DNA of 64,000 bases from Hirudo medicinalis (lineage: Eukaryota; Annelida; Clitellata; Hirudinida; Hirudinidae): NCBI GenBank assembly GCA_011800805.1, contig MPNW01000019.1, forward strand, positions 62,001 to 126,000, read 5' to 3'. Position numbers and translations under genes: made by a program. Below are positions 1-10,636 of the stretch, piece by piece (within the stretch, counting starts at the first letter, position 1; each line of letters begins with the position of its first letter). A model generated the notes under the pieces. That model searched no databases. It had not been told where the DNA came from and saw only the letters and a program-made list of their open reading frames with translations.

Positions 1-150
1 TGACAATTTGACACTTCTGAAAATGTTTATGATGTAGTATTCATGTTGGAAAATAACTTTACAAATACTTGATTAATTTTGCCAAAAATTCAGTCGTTTC
101 ATAACTATCCAATTTTACACATGAAGAATTAATTCTTACTTTTTTTATAG

Positions 151-1690
151 GACATTTCAAACTAGAAATAACAATTATGAAGTAAACAGGAGGGGAACAA
201 ATTCAAGTTATGTAAGACATGATGTGCAGACTGGTATAAAAAGAAGGTGTGTTTCCTTTTTATAGATTCTTCTCATACTTGTCACCTATGACTCTTGAAT
301 ATTAATATTCATTTTATCAATGTAGACATTCTGGAACGGCTCCGGGGTTTAGAAATCGTGATATGAACAAAGACAGTGGGGACGATGATGATGATGACAA
401 AGTCAACGTAAGTAAATGCTATATATAAAAGAATTAGGCAGGATTCTTTGTCACTTTTAATTATTAATTAGAAAACTTATTATATCTATACTAATTTATA
501 TGTAATATATAAATATTATACATTTTCATATATTTACTATAGATTTCACTTCATTCTGCTGTTGTGGCAACCAACAAAGAAGCCAAATCGAGGGATGATG
601 CCATACAAGAACAGAGCAAAGATAGAGAAGGGACCGCAAGGAATCGCAGGATGTTCAGCCTTTTGATGGGCACCTTGAACCAGTTTCGAGAAGATGAGAA
701 GAAGAAGGAAAGACAAGAAAGAAAGAGGAAGGACGTTGAGAAAAAACTGGAAGAGAAGCAAAAAGAGGAGACTGAAAAGATGAAGAAGGAAAAACAACAA
801 CTCTTTCAGGCAAAGAAGCAACAGCAGTTCAAGCTGAGGCAGCTTGAAGTTAAGATGGAAGTGGTCCAACTGGTTGGTTAAGATGCTTTTTTTTGTGCCA
901 ATTTAACTGATAATTACCAATCCATAATTACAAATTAACACTAATGATTTTAATTCAGCATGAGGAATGGGAGGAACAATCTAAGCAACTGATGCATTTC
1001 ATTAGGACCGATGCCAAGCCACACATTTACTACTTGCCAAAGATTCACAATGACGTGACCTTCAAGAAGCTGGAACAATCCAAGAAGCTCATAGAAGGTA
1101 AGCAACTCCCAAATACTGTGCACAAACACTCTTTGTAAAAGATTTTCATCAGTTAATATAAATTTCTGTTAACAGCTGTTGTTTCCAAGAGAAGGGGTAT
1201 GCTGGACGAAGAAATTAACAGTATTTTGAGGGCTGAAGAGGAGAACTTCCATGCTGAAGATGAAAATGAACATGCCGAGGAAGGTGATGAGCCTCCCCAA
1301 AAGAAAGTGAGAGTGGACAAAGAGAATAGTGAACTCCCCGTAAACAAGGGCAAGATGTTACGAAGTGGACATCGCAAGTTGTCTCAAGATCAGGGAGAGC
1401 AGGATGACAGCGACCTAGAATTCAACCGGCACGAAAGCATTGGATTTGATTATCAGACTGAAGGAAATGAACAAGACAAGAACAATTATGTTTATGGATT
1501 CCAACAGTCTGAACTTGCCAAGGGTGATGTAACGAATGAAAACAAAGAATCGGACAAAGGTACAGATGATGTGCAAAAGGAGAAAGGTGAATTGCATGTT
1601 GAGAATAGCGGCGAAGACATGAGTTCGTCAGCTGTTGAAGACACTTCTCACGGCGCTGTGGAGTTAGATGGTGCAGAGATGGCCGAATGA
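151..1690 (+). CDS. PNN: Pinin (PNN), 3' portion, 5 exons
   Basis: Nuclear-speckle/exon-junction-associated SR-related protein that takes part in splicing control. Exons read by eye: 151-246, 326-407, 543-872, 959-1097 and 1176-1690, all with GT-AG borders and matching phases. The 5' end lies outside the window. The recognisable pinin/SDK/memA core has an acidic run (DDDDDDK), then SAVVATNKEAKSRDD, RNRRMFSLLMGTL, a long Lys/Glu-rich coiled coil, EEWEEQSKQLMHFIRT and KPHIYYLPK, in the same order as vertebrate pinin. The last exon is acidic and low-complexity (Glu/Asp/Lys-rich) and ends at TGA 1688-1690. The long C-terminal RS-rich tail of vertebrate pinin is absent, so the protein is shorter. 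It is convergent with the 5-alpha-reductase gene, with about 550 bp between the stop codons. Confidence 0.9.
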
Positions 1691-2237
1691 TGAGATCGCG
1701 TCTGAAATGGTTTTCAATATTAGAATAATTTCTGCATTGTTTAATCATTTGATAATCCAAACTTTGGTCGTGAGCGGTTTTATGGATTTGATATGCACCT
1801 TGCAAACGAGTGACCGATTAAATGACTGAGATGTTATGATATAATAAATTCTTTTACTATTTTTTCTCTTGCAAATGTTATTAGCTCCATTTTTAAAAAT
1901 TCGACATATGCTCTTCCCATGTTTTGAGGGACAATAACCTAAACTGATAAATGCTTTGAATAAAAGCCATGCAACTGTTAAAGTGCTCTTAGTTTTTTGA
2001 GACATCTTTAGATTATTTGCATAGGTTTGTGATGCCAGTAAAAAGTTCCTCATCATGGGGATATTCTGAACTATTTTGAAGGTAGACAATTTCATTAAAT
2101 GTAAACATGCAACTACTCAAAATTTCAGAGCAGACTCAGTTGTTTTGAATTGAGCTTCATTGAATTAAGCTGTCAATAATATCATTTATAAGCATCGATG
2201 TTGCAGGGATAAATCATTTTCAGAACAGGTCCATAAA

Positions 2238-3430
2238 TCACCAAATGAAGGGTATCAAGCACTTTCTGTCTTTCGGGTAGTTATTAAAATGCTTTAGGTA
2301 CCATCTGTAAATTAATATCTGTGGTTGATATAAATAGTGTAATATCTACAAGAACAATGTGTCATGCATCTAAACAGATGCAAATGACATTTTTATTGTA
2401 ATATTCCAAGAATAATATTATTATAACATAGGTGCAAGACTATGGGCAAGAGGTTAGTATAAAAATGTCAATAATAAGGTTTATTGCCATACTTGACCTT
2501 CATAAAAATAACACGAATAAAAAGTATATTCTTACTCATGGTGCTGCTTTGCTCTTGGACCTATGTTGCAAATTGTTAATATCAGGAAAGCAAAAGATGG
2601 CAAGGATAGAGAAGCTATGGCAAAGCCTGCCCATTCCACAATTTCACCAAAGTAGTTTGCTCCAGAGACAAATTCAAAAATACCACCTAAAGCAATAACA
2701 AAATGTTTGTATCTGCAAGGGTTCATCTCAAAGGCATATAGTTTTGGCAAACCTTGTGGTATTTTATAACTCTGATCAGATGAACGCAAATGAAGAAGTA
2801 TGTTATCAGAATATATGTTTATGGCCATTCCACCAAAAAAGAGAATCAAACCTGTGCAAATTCATAACGACAAGGTTATTAGGTTATCATATTTCAGTTG
2901 CTATGAAGTTTTACTCTTACCAATCCAAAAGTGGACTTGATAAAACCATGTATCCTGAAAATGTGCAACAAGTAAATAATGGCTTTGTAAGAAGCCATTG
3001 AAAGAGCAGAAACAAAAAGCAGCTAAAAATATTTCAACAGGCACACTTTTGGTAGATTTGATCTTCAATGCATAAATGAAACTCCTGAATATTTTAAAAT
3101 TCTGATGCTTTATATATGATTCGTGATATATTTAATTGCTTTGTCATACCTCTGAAAGTAATGCAGTCCAAAGCAAAGCAGTAAGACCACGTTAGGTGTC
3201 CAAAATTTCCTTCCATTTAAAAAGTGGTGCACGAGGTAGAATAAAGGCACAAAAAATGAGGGTGACTCTTGTATAGACCATGATATTTGGGGCCTCACAG
3301 AATAGTTCACTAGTACTCTTTTCGAATATTTACCATAGGGTGCAGGTCTTTTAAAGAGCGATATCAAAGTAATCAGACTAAACGCGATTAGCAACCAAGA
3401 TACGAAATCTAAATTGTCGAACAAACTCAT
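2238..3430 (-). CDS. SRD5A1: 3-oxo-5-alpha-steroid 4-dehydrogenase (SRD5A1/2-type), complete, 5 exons
   Basis: NADPH-dependent reductase of the delta-4 double bond of 3-oxosteroids, a multi-pass ER membrane protein. Exons on the minus strand: 3430-3150, 3084-2921, 2851-2753, 2686-2536 and 2304-2238, giving 253 residues (human SRD5A1 has 259). Visible family signatures are RPAPYGKYS near residue 28, QESPSFFVP with the conserved Glu55, HYFQRSFIYALK with the conserved Tyr, GGIFEFVSGANYFGEIVEWAGFA with the NADPH/steroid-site Asn and Glu, and a C-terminus WYLKHFNNYPKDRK..IPFIW. Most of the chain is hydrophobic, as expected. The start codon follows from alignment of the N-terminal helix. Intron 3 (2687-2752) is only 66 nt and has no stop in frame. 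The 1-versus-2 paralogue assignment is not certain. Confidence 0.93.
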
Positions 3431-3889
3431 TATCTATTCTGTGAGGCAGCGAAAGTCAGAAGTCAAAGGTAATTTTCGGCCAATCAGAAAGCAGGTACAT
3501 ATTAATGAATGCTGGACGTAAATCTAGGTATGCACCAGCAAAACATTTCATGAAACAATACAATTGGTTCCAATCAATATAAAACATTTTAAAATATAAT
3601 TTACAATCTTTAATATTATGTCGACAATGAAAGGACATTATATCAAAAATGCTAACTCATTACGTTAAGTTGGATGAGTTAGCCTATGTAAAATTACTAT
3701 TACGCACACAATTACCCGAGCTATTTAAAAAAGATTAACTAAAATAATTAATTGATGTGCCGTATCCATAAGTCAAAATTAGCAAACTGTTTAGTCCAGT
3801 CCAAGATCATTTGCTCTTAAACAAAAAAATAAATGCTGAAATTAAATAACAAATAGACAAAAATGGCAATTGTAACTTGCTCCTGAAAA
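3431..3889. other. Intergenic spacer upstream of the reductase gene
   Basis: AT-rich spacer between the start of the 5-alpha-reductase gene and the LINE fragment. It probably holds that gene's promoter. I see no open coding segment, RNA gene or clear repeat here. Confidence 0.4.
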
Positions 3890-4746
3890 ATGTCTGGTTT
3901 TCTCAGTGGTTGGCTGCAAAAGAATTTTAAATGTGTGCGAGTACCATACCATTGGCCACGAACTGACAAGGATCGATACGAATCGGGACTTTGGTGTTTT
4001 AATGGATTGCTCTCCGTTTTGATGAACATATCGACAACATTACCAAAAAGGATGCCACAATCTCCCGAATTATACTCTCTTCTTTAAAAGCAAGGAATCA
4101 AGCCATTCTCAAAAGAATTGAATTGGTACTTACCAATAGACCCATTCTCGAATATTGCTCTCCGGTATGGAATCCCCATAAAAAAAAGTATCTCATCTAT
4201 AGGATTGAACGTATCCAGAGATTTGCCAATACCCTCCGTGGCTTCTCATCCGTACATGGAAAGATTACTTAACCTACCAACTCTTGAAAAAACGTCGACT
4301 ACGGGCTGTTTCACTTTGCTTCAAATTAAGAAGGGGACTCCTTAATTGCACAGCTGCACAGCCTCTCCCTCCCCCCCCTAGCCTCAACATATTCTAGGAC
4401 ACGGGGTCGCAATTTTAAACTAAGAACTGATAAAATCAGGTATGAAACTAAGAATTCTTTCTGTAACCGAGTCGTTAGATCATGGGGCTCCCTGCCGATA
4501 TCGTAAATTCATCATCTGTTTCTCGGTTTGACTCGGCTATTCGTGAACTTAACTCAATAAATCAATATCTCACCTGCAAATAATTTCCTTCTTTTTATTT
4601 GTGTCCACAAACGAATATATTTAATTTCTAGTTTCGAGCTACGGGCTTAGTTTAGTTTTTTGCTGTCATTATTGCTTTCGCTCAAATTTGTGCATTTATG
4701 TTTTCCCGAGTACACTTGATAATAAATACAAATAAATAAGTAAAAT
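3890..4746 (+). mobile_element. LINE remnant, 3' end of reverse-transcriptase ORF (jockey/CR1-like)
   Basis: The translation gives the C-terminal half of a non-LTR reverse transcriptase ORF: EYHTIGHELTRIDTNRDFGV, then LTNRPILEYCSPVWNPHKKK, RIERIQRFANTLRGFSS, YMERLLNLPTLEK, KRRLRAVSLCFKLRRGLL and FCNRVVRSWGSLP. These blocks (LEYCSPVW, RIQRFAT-like, ...NRVVRSWNSLP-like) are standard in jockey/CR1-type elements. The reading frame changes several times and stops intervene, so the copy is dead. It ends in an A-rich tract of AAATAAAT units near 4725-4746, consistent with a LINE 3' tail. The 5' part is missing, as in typical 5'-truncated insertions. Confidence 0.8.
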
Positions 4747-5334
4747 AAAGTAATAATGCATTGTAATTAATTGCGACACATTTGCAATTTTATGTTCAGT
4801 TTCTATTTCAGACTAAAACAAAATAAGGAACATTTAGAAGTGAACAAGCTTCTAAACATTGTATAAAATAAATCAAAAACGTTGTCATATTAACTAACTT
4901 TATTAACTTTTGTTTGTATTAATTAAGTATTACGAAAGATTTTTTTTTTAAATTTCTGTGAGTATTCATTTTCAAGATCTTTACCCTGAAACATTTATCA
5001 AATATTTTTAATTTTAGAAACATATATTCTCCATTTATTAAATGTTTCCTTTTCAATATAAAGCAAAAGGTTCAGAAAAAGATTCGCTAAAAGCAGAAAA
5101 TTCTTGCGTAGCAAGTATAATAAAACAACATAATAGAAATAAACTATAATAATTTAACAAGCAAGCACATAAACCAGATTTGCAAATTTACAACCACCTT
5201 CATTAAAAAAAAGCTATACACTCATGTGGTCTAAAACTTCTAGTCTAAGACAGGGTTCAACAAGAAAAGAGGACATAAATGCATTGACATCGAAGTTTAC
5301 TTCACTATCTCGTTAAAAATTATAAGAGTTTCGA
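4747..5334. other. AT-rich intergenic stretch
   Basis: No open reading frame of note, no recognisable repeat and no RNA gene. Base composition is strongly A/T and leads into the (AAT)n microsatellite. Confidence 0.4.
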
Positions 5335-5398
<64 letters not shown>

Positions 5399-5420
5399 CA
5401 ATAATAATACTAATAATAAA
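5335..5420. repeat. (AAT)n trinucleotide microsatellite
   Basis: About 20 near-perfect AAT/ATA units, with a single interruption (GACAATAAT) near 5397. It sits immediately upstream of a LINE fragment and may have grown from that element's neighbourhood. Confidence 0.95.
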
Positions 5421-5424
5421 AGTT

Positions 5425-5994
5425 CAAAGACCAGCGAAAGTGATGCTAAAGGACATCATAGAGAAGGAGAGAATAGAACTGCGGGAGAAACCAGTGCATA
5501 GACAATTTTTTTGCAGCCTTGAAAACCTTTTGTCGACAAAGAAGCAAGTTGTGCTTGGTTAAGAAGTGCTGGGGTAAGAGGAGAAACGGAAAGCTTGATC
5601 ATGGCAGCTCAGAACCAGACACTCAATACCAGATACCATCCACGCAAGATCTTAAAGAAGCAGATCGGTGGCAATTGCAGAGTCGATGGCAAGCCGCAAG
5701 AAACCGTAAGCCACATAAAGTTATCAAGTGCAAGGATTTGTAGATCGAAATTAACCGGATGTGGAATGTGAAAACCAAGGTCGTTCCGGTAGTCCTAGGA
5801 GCACTCGGAACGTTGAGAAAAGACTTCACGAAAGGAGTGGAGTTGAAGGTTTCGGAGATTCAAAAATCTCCTTGATGGGCACTGCCCAAATGTTACGGAA
5901 AGTGCTTGGACGATTCAAATCACTAAGAGTGGTACTGCTGGTAGTGCTCCGGATTCATCCTTCACCGACTGGAAGGCCGAGAGGAATAATGTGA
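5425..5994 (+). mobile_element. LINE remnant with two ORF2 C-terminal segments joined by a deletion
   Basis: Frame-jumping translation gives AKVMLKDIIEKERIELREKP, then WLRSAGVRGETESLIMAAQN, QTLNTRYHPRKILK and GKPQETVSHI. This is the pre-zinc-finger region of a non-LTR retrotransposon polyprotein (E-SLI-AAQ-Q-LNTR then ETV-HI). After it the CCHC-type and central part is lost, and a more distal block follows: KTKVVPVVLGALGTLRKDF and PLMGTAQMLRKVLGRF (the VVPVV-GALG ... LLGTA-ILRKVL signature). Several stops and frameshifts show a dead copy. It is a different lineage from the copies at 3.9 kb and 28 kb. Confidence 0.7.
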
Positions 5995-6936
5995 AAATTC
6001 CATAATAATAATAAAACTAACAACAATAAACCATGCAAGTTTAATCAAGCAAGAATCATACTTTTTTTTCTCTATTTTGTATTCTATCCACGTAATTGCA
6101 ATTAGCAACGCTATGGCTGTTGCAGACAAGACGACGTAAAGTCGCTTCTCAAAGGTGTTATCTAATTACGTAACAACCCGTAAGCATTAAGGTATTCCAT
6201 TTGCAATGAATTTAAGTAACCTGAAATAAGCAGCTCATCGAACGACAAAACAAGAGGAGTGGTTATTTCTTCTGAAGCATCCCTCATCTTGCGTGGATTA
6301 TCTGTCATTGAGGTAAAAATCGTGGCTCATCTATGCATTCACTAAACCCGAATCGTCTTAGTTATGTGAAGTACATGCAGCAATATGTTTACAAACACCG
6401 TCCTACTCATCTCTTGATCTTACTTCTAGACTTGAATAGGACATAAAAAATATTAACAAATCTATCAATCAACTTATTACATGGCATATCTTGCTGCAGT
6501 TTGTAGGTGTTTTTCGATGTTCATTCGCAGAAAATTCAAATCAATTTGGCAATGACCAAAATTGGATTGGGTTAGATACATGACGTATCAATTTGCTTGA
6601 AATGAAAGATGCTTGGCGGGAAAATGTACAAAGCGATCATTTAGGAATATCAGAAAATTAATTCGAATAGCTGTAAGTTTCTTTTTAAAATGCATGAATG
6701 GTCCTGTCACAACATTCAATTATTTCTGATTTTTATTTGCATGGCTCTAAAAGCATAGATAATATCCGGGTGGTTACGTGAAAAGAACGCCTATGACAAT
6801 AATAAAGTCAATCATCTGTCTGTTCTCTTTTACCCTTTTTGACGATTAAATCACAAAATTTGTATTAATATCAGTATTAAAGTACTCATTCATTTAAATT
6901 ACAAAATAGAAGGTTCGTTGTAAATATTAAGCTAAT
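5995..6936. other. Intergenic spacer
   Basis: No coding segment recognised on either strand. AT-rich unique-looking sequence between LINE debris and the 3' end of the lectin-like gene. Confidence 0.35.
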
Positions 6937-7936
6937 TTAGTAAATACTTGTTTTCTTCATCATGCAAATAACTGTAACATCGTTTGGATTATACGTTGCC
7001 AAATGGAAACTGAGATCTTCTCGTTTCAAAATAACCACATTTACAGGATTTGTAATGCTTTTTAAAGTTCTTAAGCCAGCATGAAAAACTTCAGCTGAGA
7101 GAATTTTGAAGATTTAAAAAAAAAAAGAAAAATAATTGCAATCTGACGAAAATACCTTTGCTTTTCATCCAAATCCAAGCTTTGTTTCTCAATTTAATCC
7201 AATAACCTTCAGAAAATTTTAAATTTGGAACTAGCAAGTCAATCATATCGTCATCCAGAATTGCAAGATCGCCTCCTTTTTTTAAGCATTCACTTCTAGC
7301 CAAACCCCATGTTTCTTTTACATCAGACAAAACAAAACAACTGCTCCCGATTTTTAACCCTTCTTTTTCTGTGCGGTTTTCTCGGGATAAAGAACAAATT
7401 AAACATTAAAGGAGAACAATAAGTTGAAAAATGTTGCTATTATTTATTCAATACCTTGAGGGGAGCGGTATTGACACAAGAAATATTTCAGTTCGCTCTC
7501 ATTTCCAATGATAAGTGACCCGTTGGTAGTAATAGCACCATATCGATCAGCCAGTTGGTTAAGATTTTGCACCACGGTCAAACCTTATATGAGAATCGAA
7601 GTTAATTGCTAATCGTCAATAATAAATCATTTTATTGCTTTTGGTACCCTGACTGTCAACAGTCCAAAACATGGACTTAGACTGAAACTGCCAGATATTT
7701 ACTAGGATATTTGTATAACTATTATCTAAGCTCAAGAAACTCTTAAAATCTTCAACAGATGCCTTATCCGATATTTCCAAAATCCATGATCTTTTTCCAC
7801 AATCTGAAGTTAAGCTGGAATGCAAACGTTTAAAGCAGTATCTCTTAAAGCACCTCAGCGAGGCTTCGTTATACTCGCATAGTGACAACAAAATGAACAC
7901 GACACAAGAACCTAATTGATGATGCTTTATCGACAT
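6937..7936 (-). CDS. Secreted C-type-lectin-like protein, 4 exons
   Basis: Exons: 7936-7648, 7583-7455, 7368-7156 and 7094-6937, with consistent phases and GT-AG borders, giving 262 residues. The N-terminus is a hydrophobic signal-peptide-like segment (about residues 1-25: GSCVVFILLSLC). A Cys-rich, unassigned N-terminal part follows. Exon 3 carries the clear C-type lectin half-domain: SCFVLSDVKETWGLARSEC, KKGGDLAILDD, GYWIKLRNKAWIWM. The fourth exon contains a single late Cys (TVICMMK) rather than the usual pair, and no WND calcium-site motif, so calcium-dependent sugar binding is doubtful. The earlier segment NILVNIWQFQSKSMFWTVDS could be a second, degenerate CTLD, but this is speculative. 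Likely secreted, with unknown ligand. It is transcribed divergently from the CIMAP-like gene. Confidence 0.72.
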
Positions 7937-8576
7937 TTAAACGACAAGGAAACATCAAACTGCTAAAATAAAGTTGATTGCAACGACACGACCACCTAGC
8001 AGCCGAAAATCTGTAAACAAACGCTGAGGTTCAAATTAAGATTTATTTAGCGCAGTATATTAAATATCAAATCCAATAAATATTGATGAATGCTACTTTG
8101 CGTAAAATAAATTTGTTACTGTAAAATAGGCAATTATTATTAATACTCTTAAATAATGAAGTTCAAATAAATATCTAGTTTAATAAATTTTTCTAAAATT
8201 TAAATTTTGTTAAAACATAACATAAAGGATGTATTTGATTTGCATGATTTTTATTCAATAATCAAATATACTTTTTTATTATGAATGGAAAATATTAACA
8301 TTTTCCAAAAGCCCCACAACAGTTTTAAACAATATCTGGATAAAATGGCCTTTGATTTTGAAGTTATTTAAAATGTAACCCTCTTTAGTTGAACAAAAAT
8401 ATGAAAATCTCTACGTCATGTTAATGTGTGCTTTCGAAAGATGTGCTTTGCAATTTCTTACATTGAGAATATCAACTTTAAGGATCTTTAGGCGGATTAC
8501 AATTAAATTCTTAACATGAAGTAAGAGACAAATTATTACTAAATCAATTACGAAATGCAGCTAAAGGCTATTGCAG
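7937..8576. other. Divergent spacer between lectin-like and CIMAP-like genes
   Basis: AT-rich spacer that presumably carries the promoters of two divergently transcribed genes. I see no TATA-type element I could defend and no additional gene. Confidence 0.35.
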
Positions 8577-8662
8577 ATGTCAGGATCTGTCAGAATCGAA
8601 ACCTAAGGAACCACCAAAGTCTAAAGTGTCGAAGAACAGGAAAATAAATTGCTATTGGAAAA
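8577..8662 (+). CDS. Possible upstream exon of the CIMAP/ODF3-like gene
   Basis: An 86-nt open segment between a plausible acceptor (TTGCAG) and donor (AA/GTGAATG). It reads CQDLSESKPKEPPKSKVSKN and joins in phase to the exon at 9184. There is no family similarity to support it, only splice signals, phase and a codon-like composition. Confidence 0.35.
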
Positions 8663-9183
8663 GTGAATGTATTTTTAACTTTTTTCTAAAAAAATTTTTT
8701 AAATGAGATGGAATATCATGTTGATCACAAACCTCTCGTTTATTGTCATTGTTGATCTATTGGCTTTAAAAGACCATTTTTATTTATGATAAATAATTGA
8801 TGCAGCAATAATTTCTGTCAAAGTCTGTGCACAAAATAGTGAAACAAAGAAGTGATTAAAATATGGAGACCTCAATGATAAAAAGCAATTTATGAAGAAG
8901 CATCAATGAGCCATAGATTTGCAAATGAGTTTTTGATTCAAGTGAATAAGTAAACTAGCTGTGTCAATGAAGTAAAATCTGTTAATCATAGACAACTAAT
9001 TTAGGGAAAGGGAAAAGAAGAATTAACGATTCTGACTGGAAATGCTTTTAGAACCTTAACATATTATGCACTTATTGATCTTTAATACGAATTAGGGATG
9101 ATTTTTCTTTCACAATTCAAAGGTTCTATGAGTAAAGTCGCATGCAATTGCCTCTGTAACGAGTAAAATGTTATTTTTTTCAG

Positions 9184-9722
9184 AAGATTTCGATGAAGCT
9201 TCGAGTGTGTGCAGCAGTCATTCGAGGCATGGCCAATCTACTAAAAGATATTTAATCTACGATCGCTTCCCACTCATTTCTACACGTCCAGGGCCTGGAC
9301 CTAGCACCTATGATATGGGCAATTTTTCTTACGTTAAGAGACGCGCACCCAGCTACACTTTCGGCTGTAGGCACAAATTATCGTCAGCTGGTACTTCTCC
9401 AGGTCCAAATGCTTACGAACTCCCAAGCTTCATAGGATCTGGAGGAGGCTTTTACCCTTGGTTTCCAGGTTTCACGATTGCAGGTAAAAGGAAAATTAAA
9501 GATTATGTAGGCCCCACTCCAGCCTTGAGGGCTATCGAATATAAGTGTAGATGCGCTCCAAAGTTTACAATAAAAGGCAGATTACCTCCGCTGTGTCCTT
9601 CATCAACTCCTTCCTCATACGCTTACAAACCTGAATGTGTTCTTGGAAACAGAAAATTGTGGCCGAGTTGGTCATTTGGAATTAAACATTCACCTCGTAA
9701 AATCATTCCAATCACATGTTAA
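9184..9722 (+). CDS. CIMAP/ODF3-like (SHIPPO-repeat) ciliary microtubule protein, last exon
   Basis: Outer-dense-fibre-3/CIMAP1-type protein, a family associated with sperm and ciliary microtubules. The PGP repeats are RPGPGPSTYDMG and SPGPNAYELPS, with a diverged third (GPTPALRAIEY). Each is followed by a -F/YTF/TI-GR/GKR- block (APSYTFGCRHK, FTIAGKRK, PKFTIKGR). The C-terminus is SFGIKHSPRK, like vertebrate ODF3. The open frame could be read from ATG 9168, but TTTTTTTCAG at 9174-9183 is a strong 3' splice site, so the exon probably starts at 9184. A compatible upstream exon is 8577-8662 (acceptor TTGCAG, donor GTGAATG), whose phase joins correctly to give CYWKKDFDE; that exon is less certain. 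N-terminal SHIPPO repeats of vertebrate proteins are not found. Confidence 0.78.
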
Positions 9723-10636
9723 AATGTTTTGCTTTACGATAATATTCAATATTCTGGCCTCTTGGCAAAGTTTGACCTAGTAATATTCAGCCTATTGTTC
9801 TATGAAAAAGTAAATGGATCATATTGATCTTGCAACTGAATTAACACATATGAAGATGTTTTACTATAAACCGTAATAGAAAAATATGAATTAAAGTAGA
9901 AATATAACCGCAGATAATAAAAAAAATAATATAAATTATGTTTAGGATCACGTTCATTTCAATTCATCTTGCATCTTATGAAATCTTCCTTAGTTCGCCT
10001 TGAAGTTAAGCAAATTAGATCAATGTATTTGAAATGCTGCTGTCAGTACTCCAATGATAGAGTTTCTCACTTTGGATTCCTGAAGCATCTAAAAAAGCCT
10101 AATAGAGCATTATGTTGTAACGCATGTCAGACTTGTGTGACAATTGTTGTTAAAATAAAATTTATACTAAGGGACTTGAAAGAAAATCCGAGTTGAATTA
10201 AAGATATGACGCATGTTATGTTATTAAGCCACAATTTTTGTTTGTGTTTACCTGCACTGGTTTGAGTAGCGATGTTCTTCTTGTAACTAACTTAGGTAGA
10301 TTGTTCTGATTCAAGTTCTAAAGACGGCAAAAGCGCGATTTTCTTCTGCAGTTCCTAGGTTCGAACTAAAGCTATCCTTGAAGACCAAAGCTGTATTAGA
10401 TCTTTAGGCCTGGGAATTACCAGTTACTTAATTATTAACTGAACTAGCTGAAACATTTTTGATTGTCGAGCATAGTGCTTTCCACACTGACGACAAAATT
10501 ATTGTAATTCGAGGAAATGGCAGGTTAGAAAGAGCTGCCACATGATGGACACAAATTCAAACATGCCTGATATTTGTTGACCCCAAGGAATATTGCTTTA
10601 CTTGCGAGGACGTTTCACGTAAACCATTTGCTTACC
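9723..10636. other. Intergenic spacer before the ASB gene
   Basis: No gene recognised. The frame of the ASB first exon stays open upstream of its first ATG (to about 10574) without another ATG, so the 5' UTR probably lies here. Confidence 0.35.

Noticed and set aside
9168..9183. ATG at 9168 as start of the CIMAP-like protein
   Set aside because: The following TTTTTTTCAG is a strong splice acceptor; the first five codons are more likely intron.
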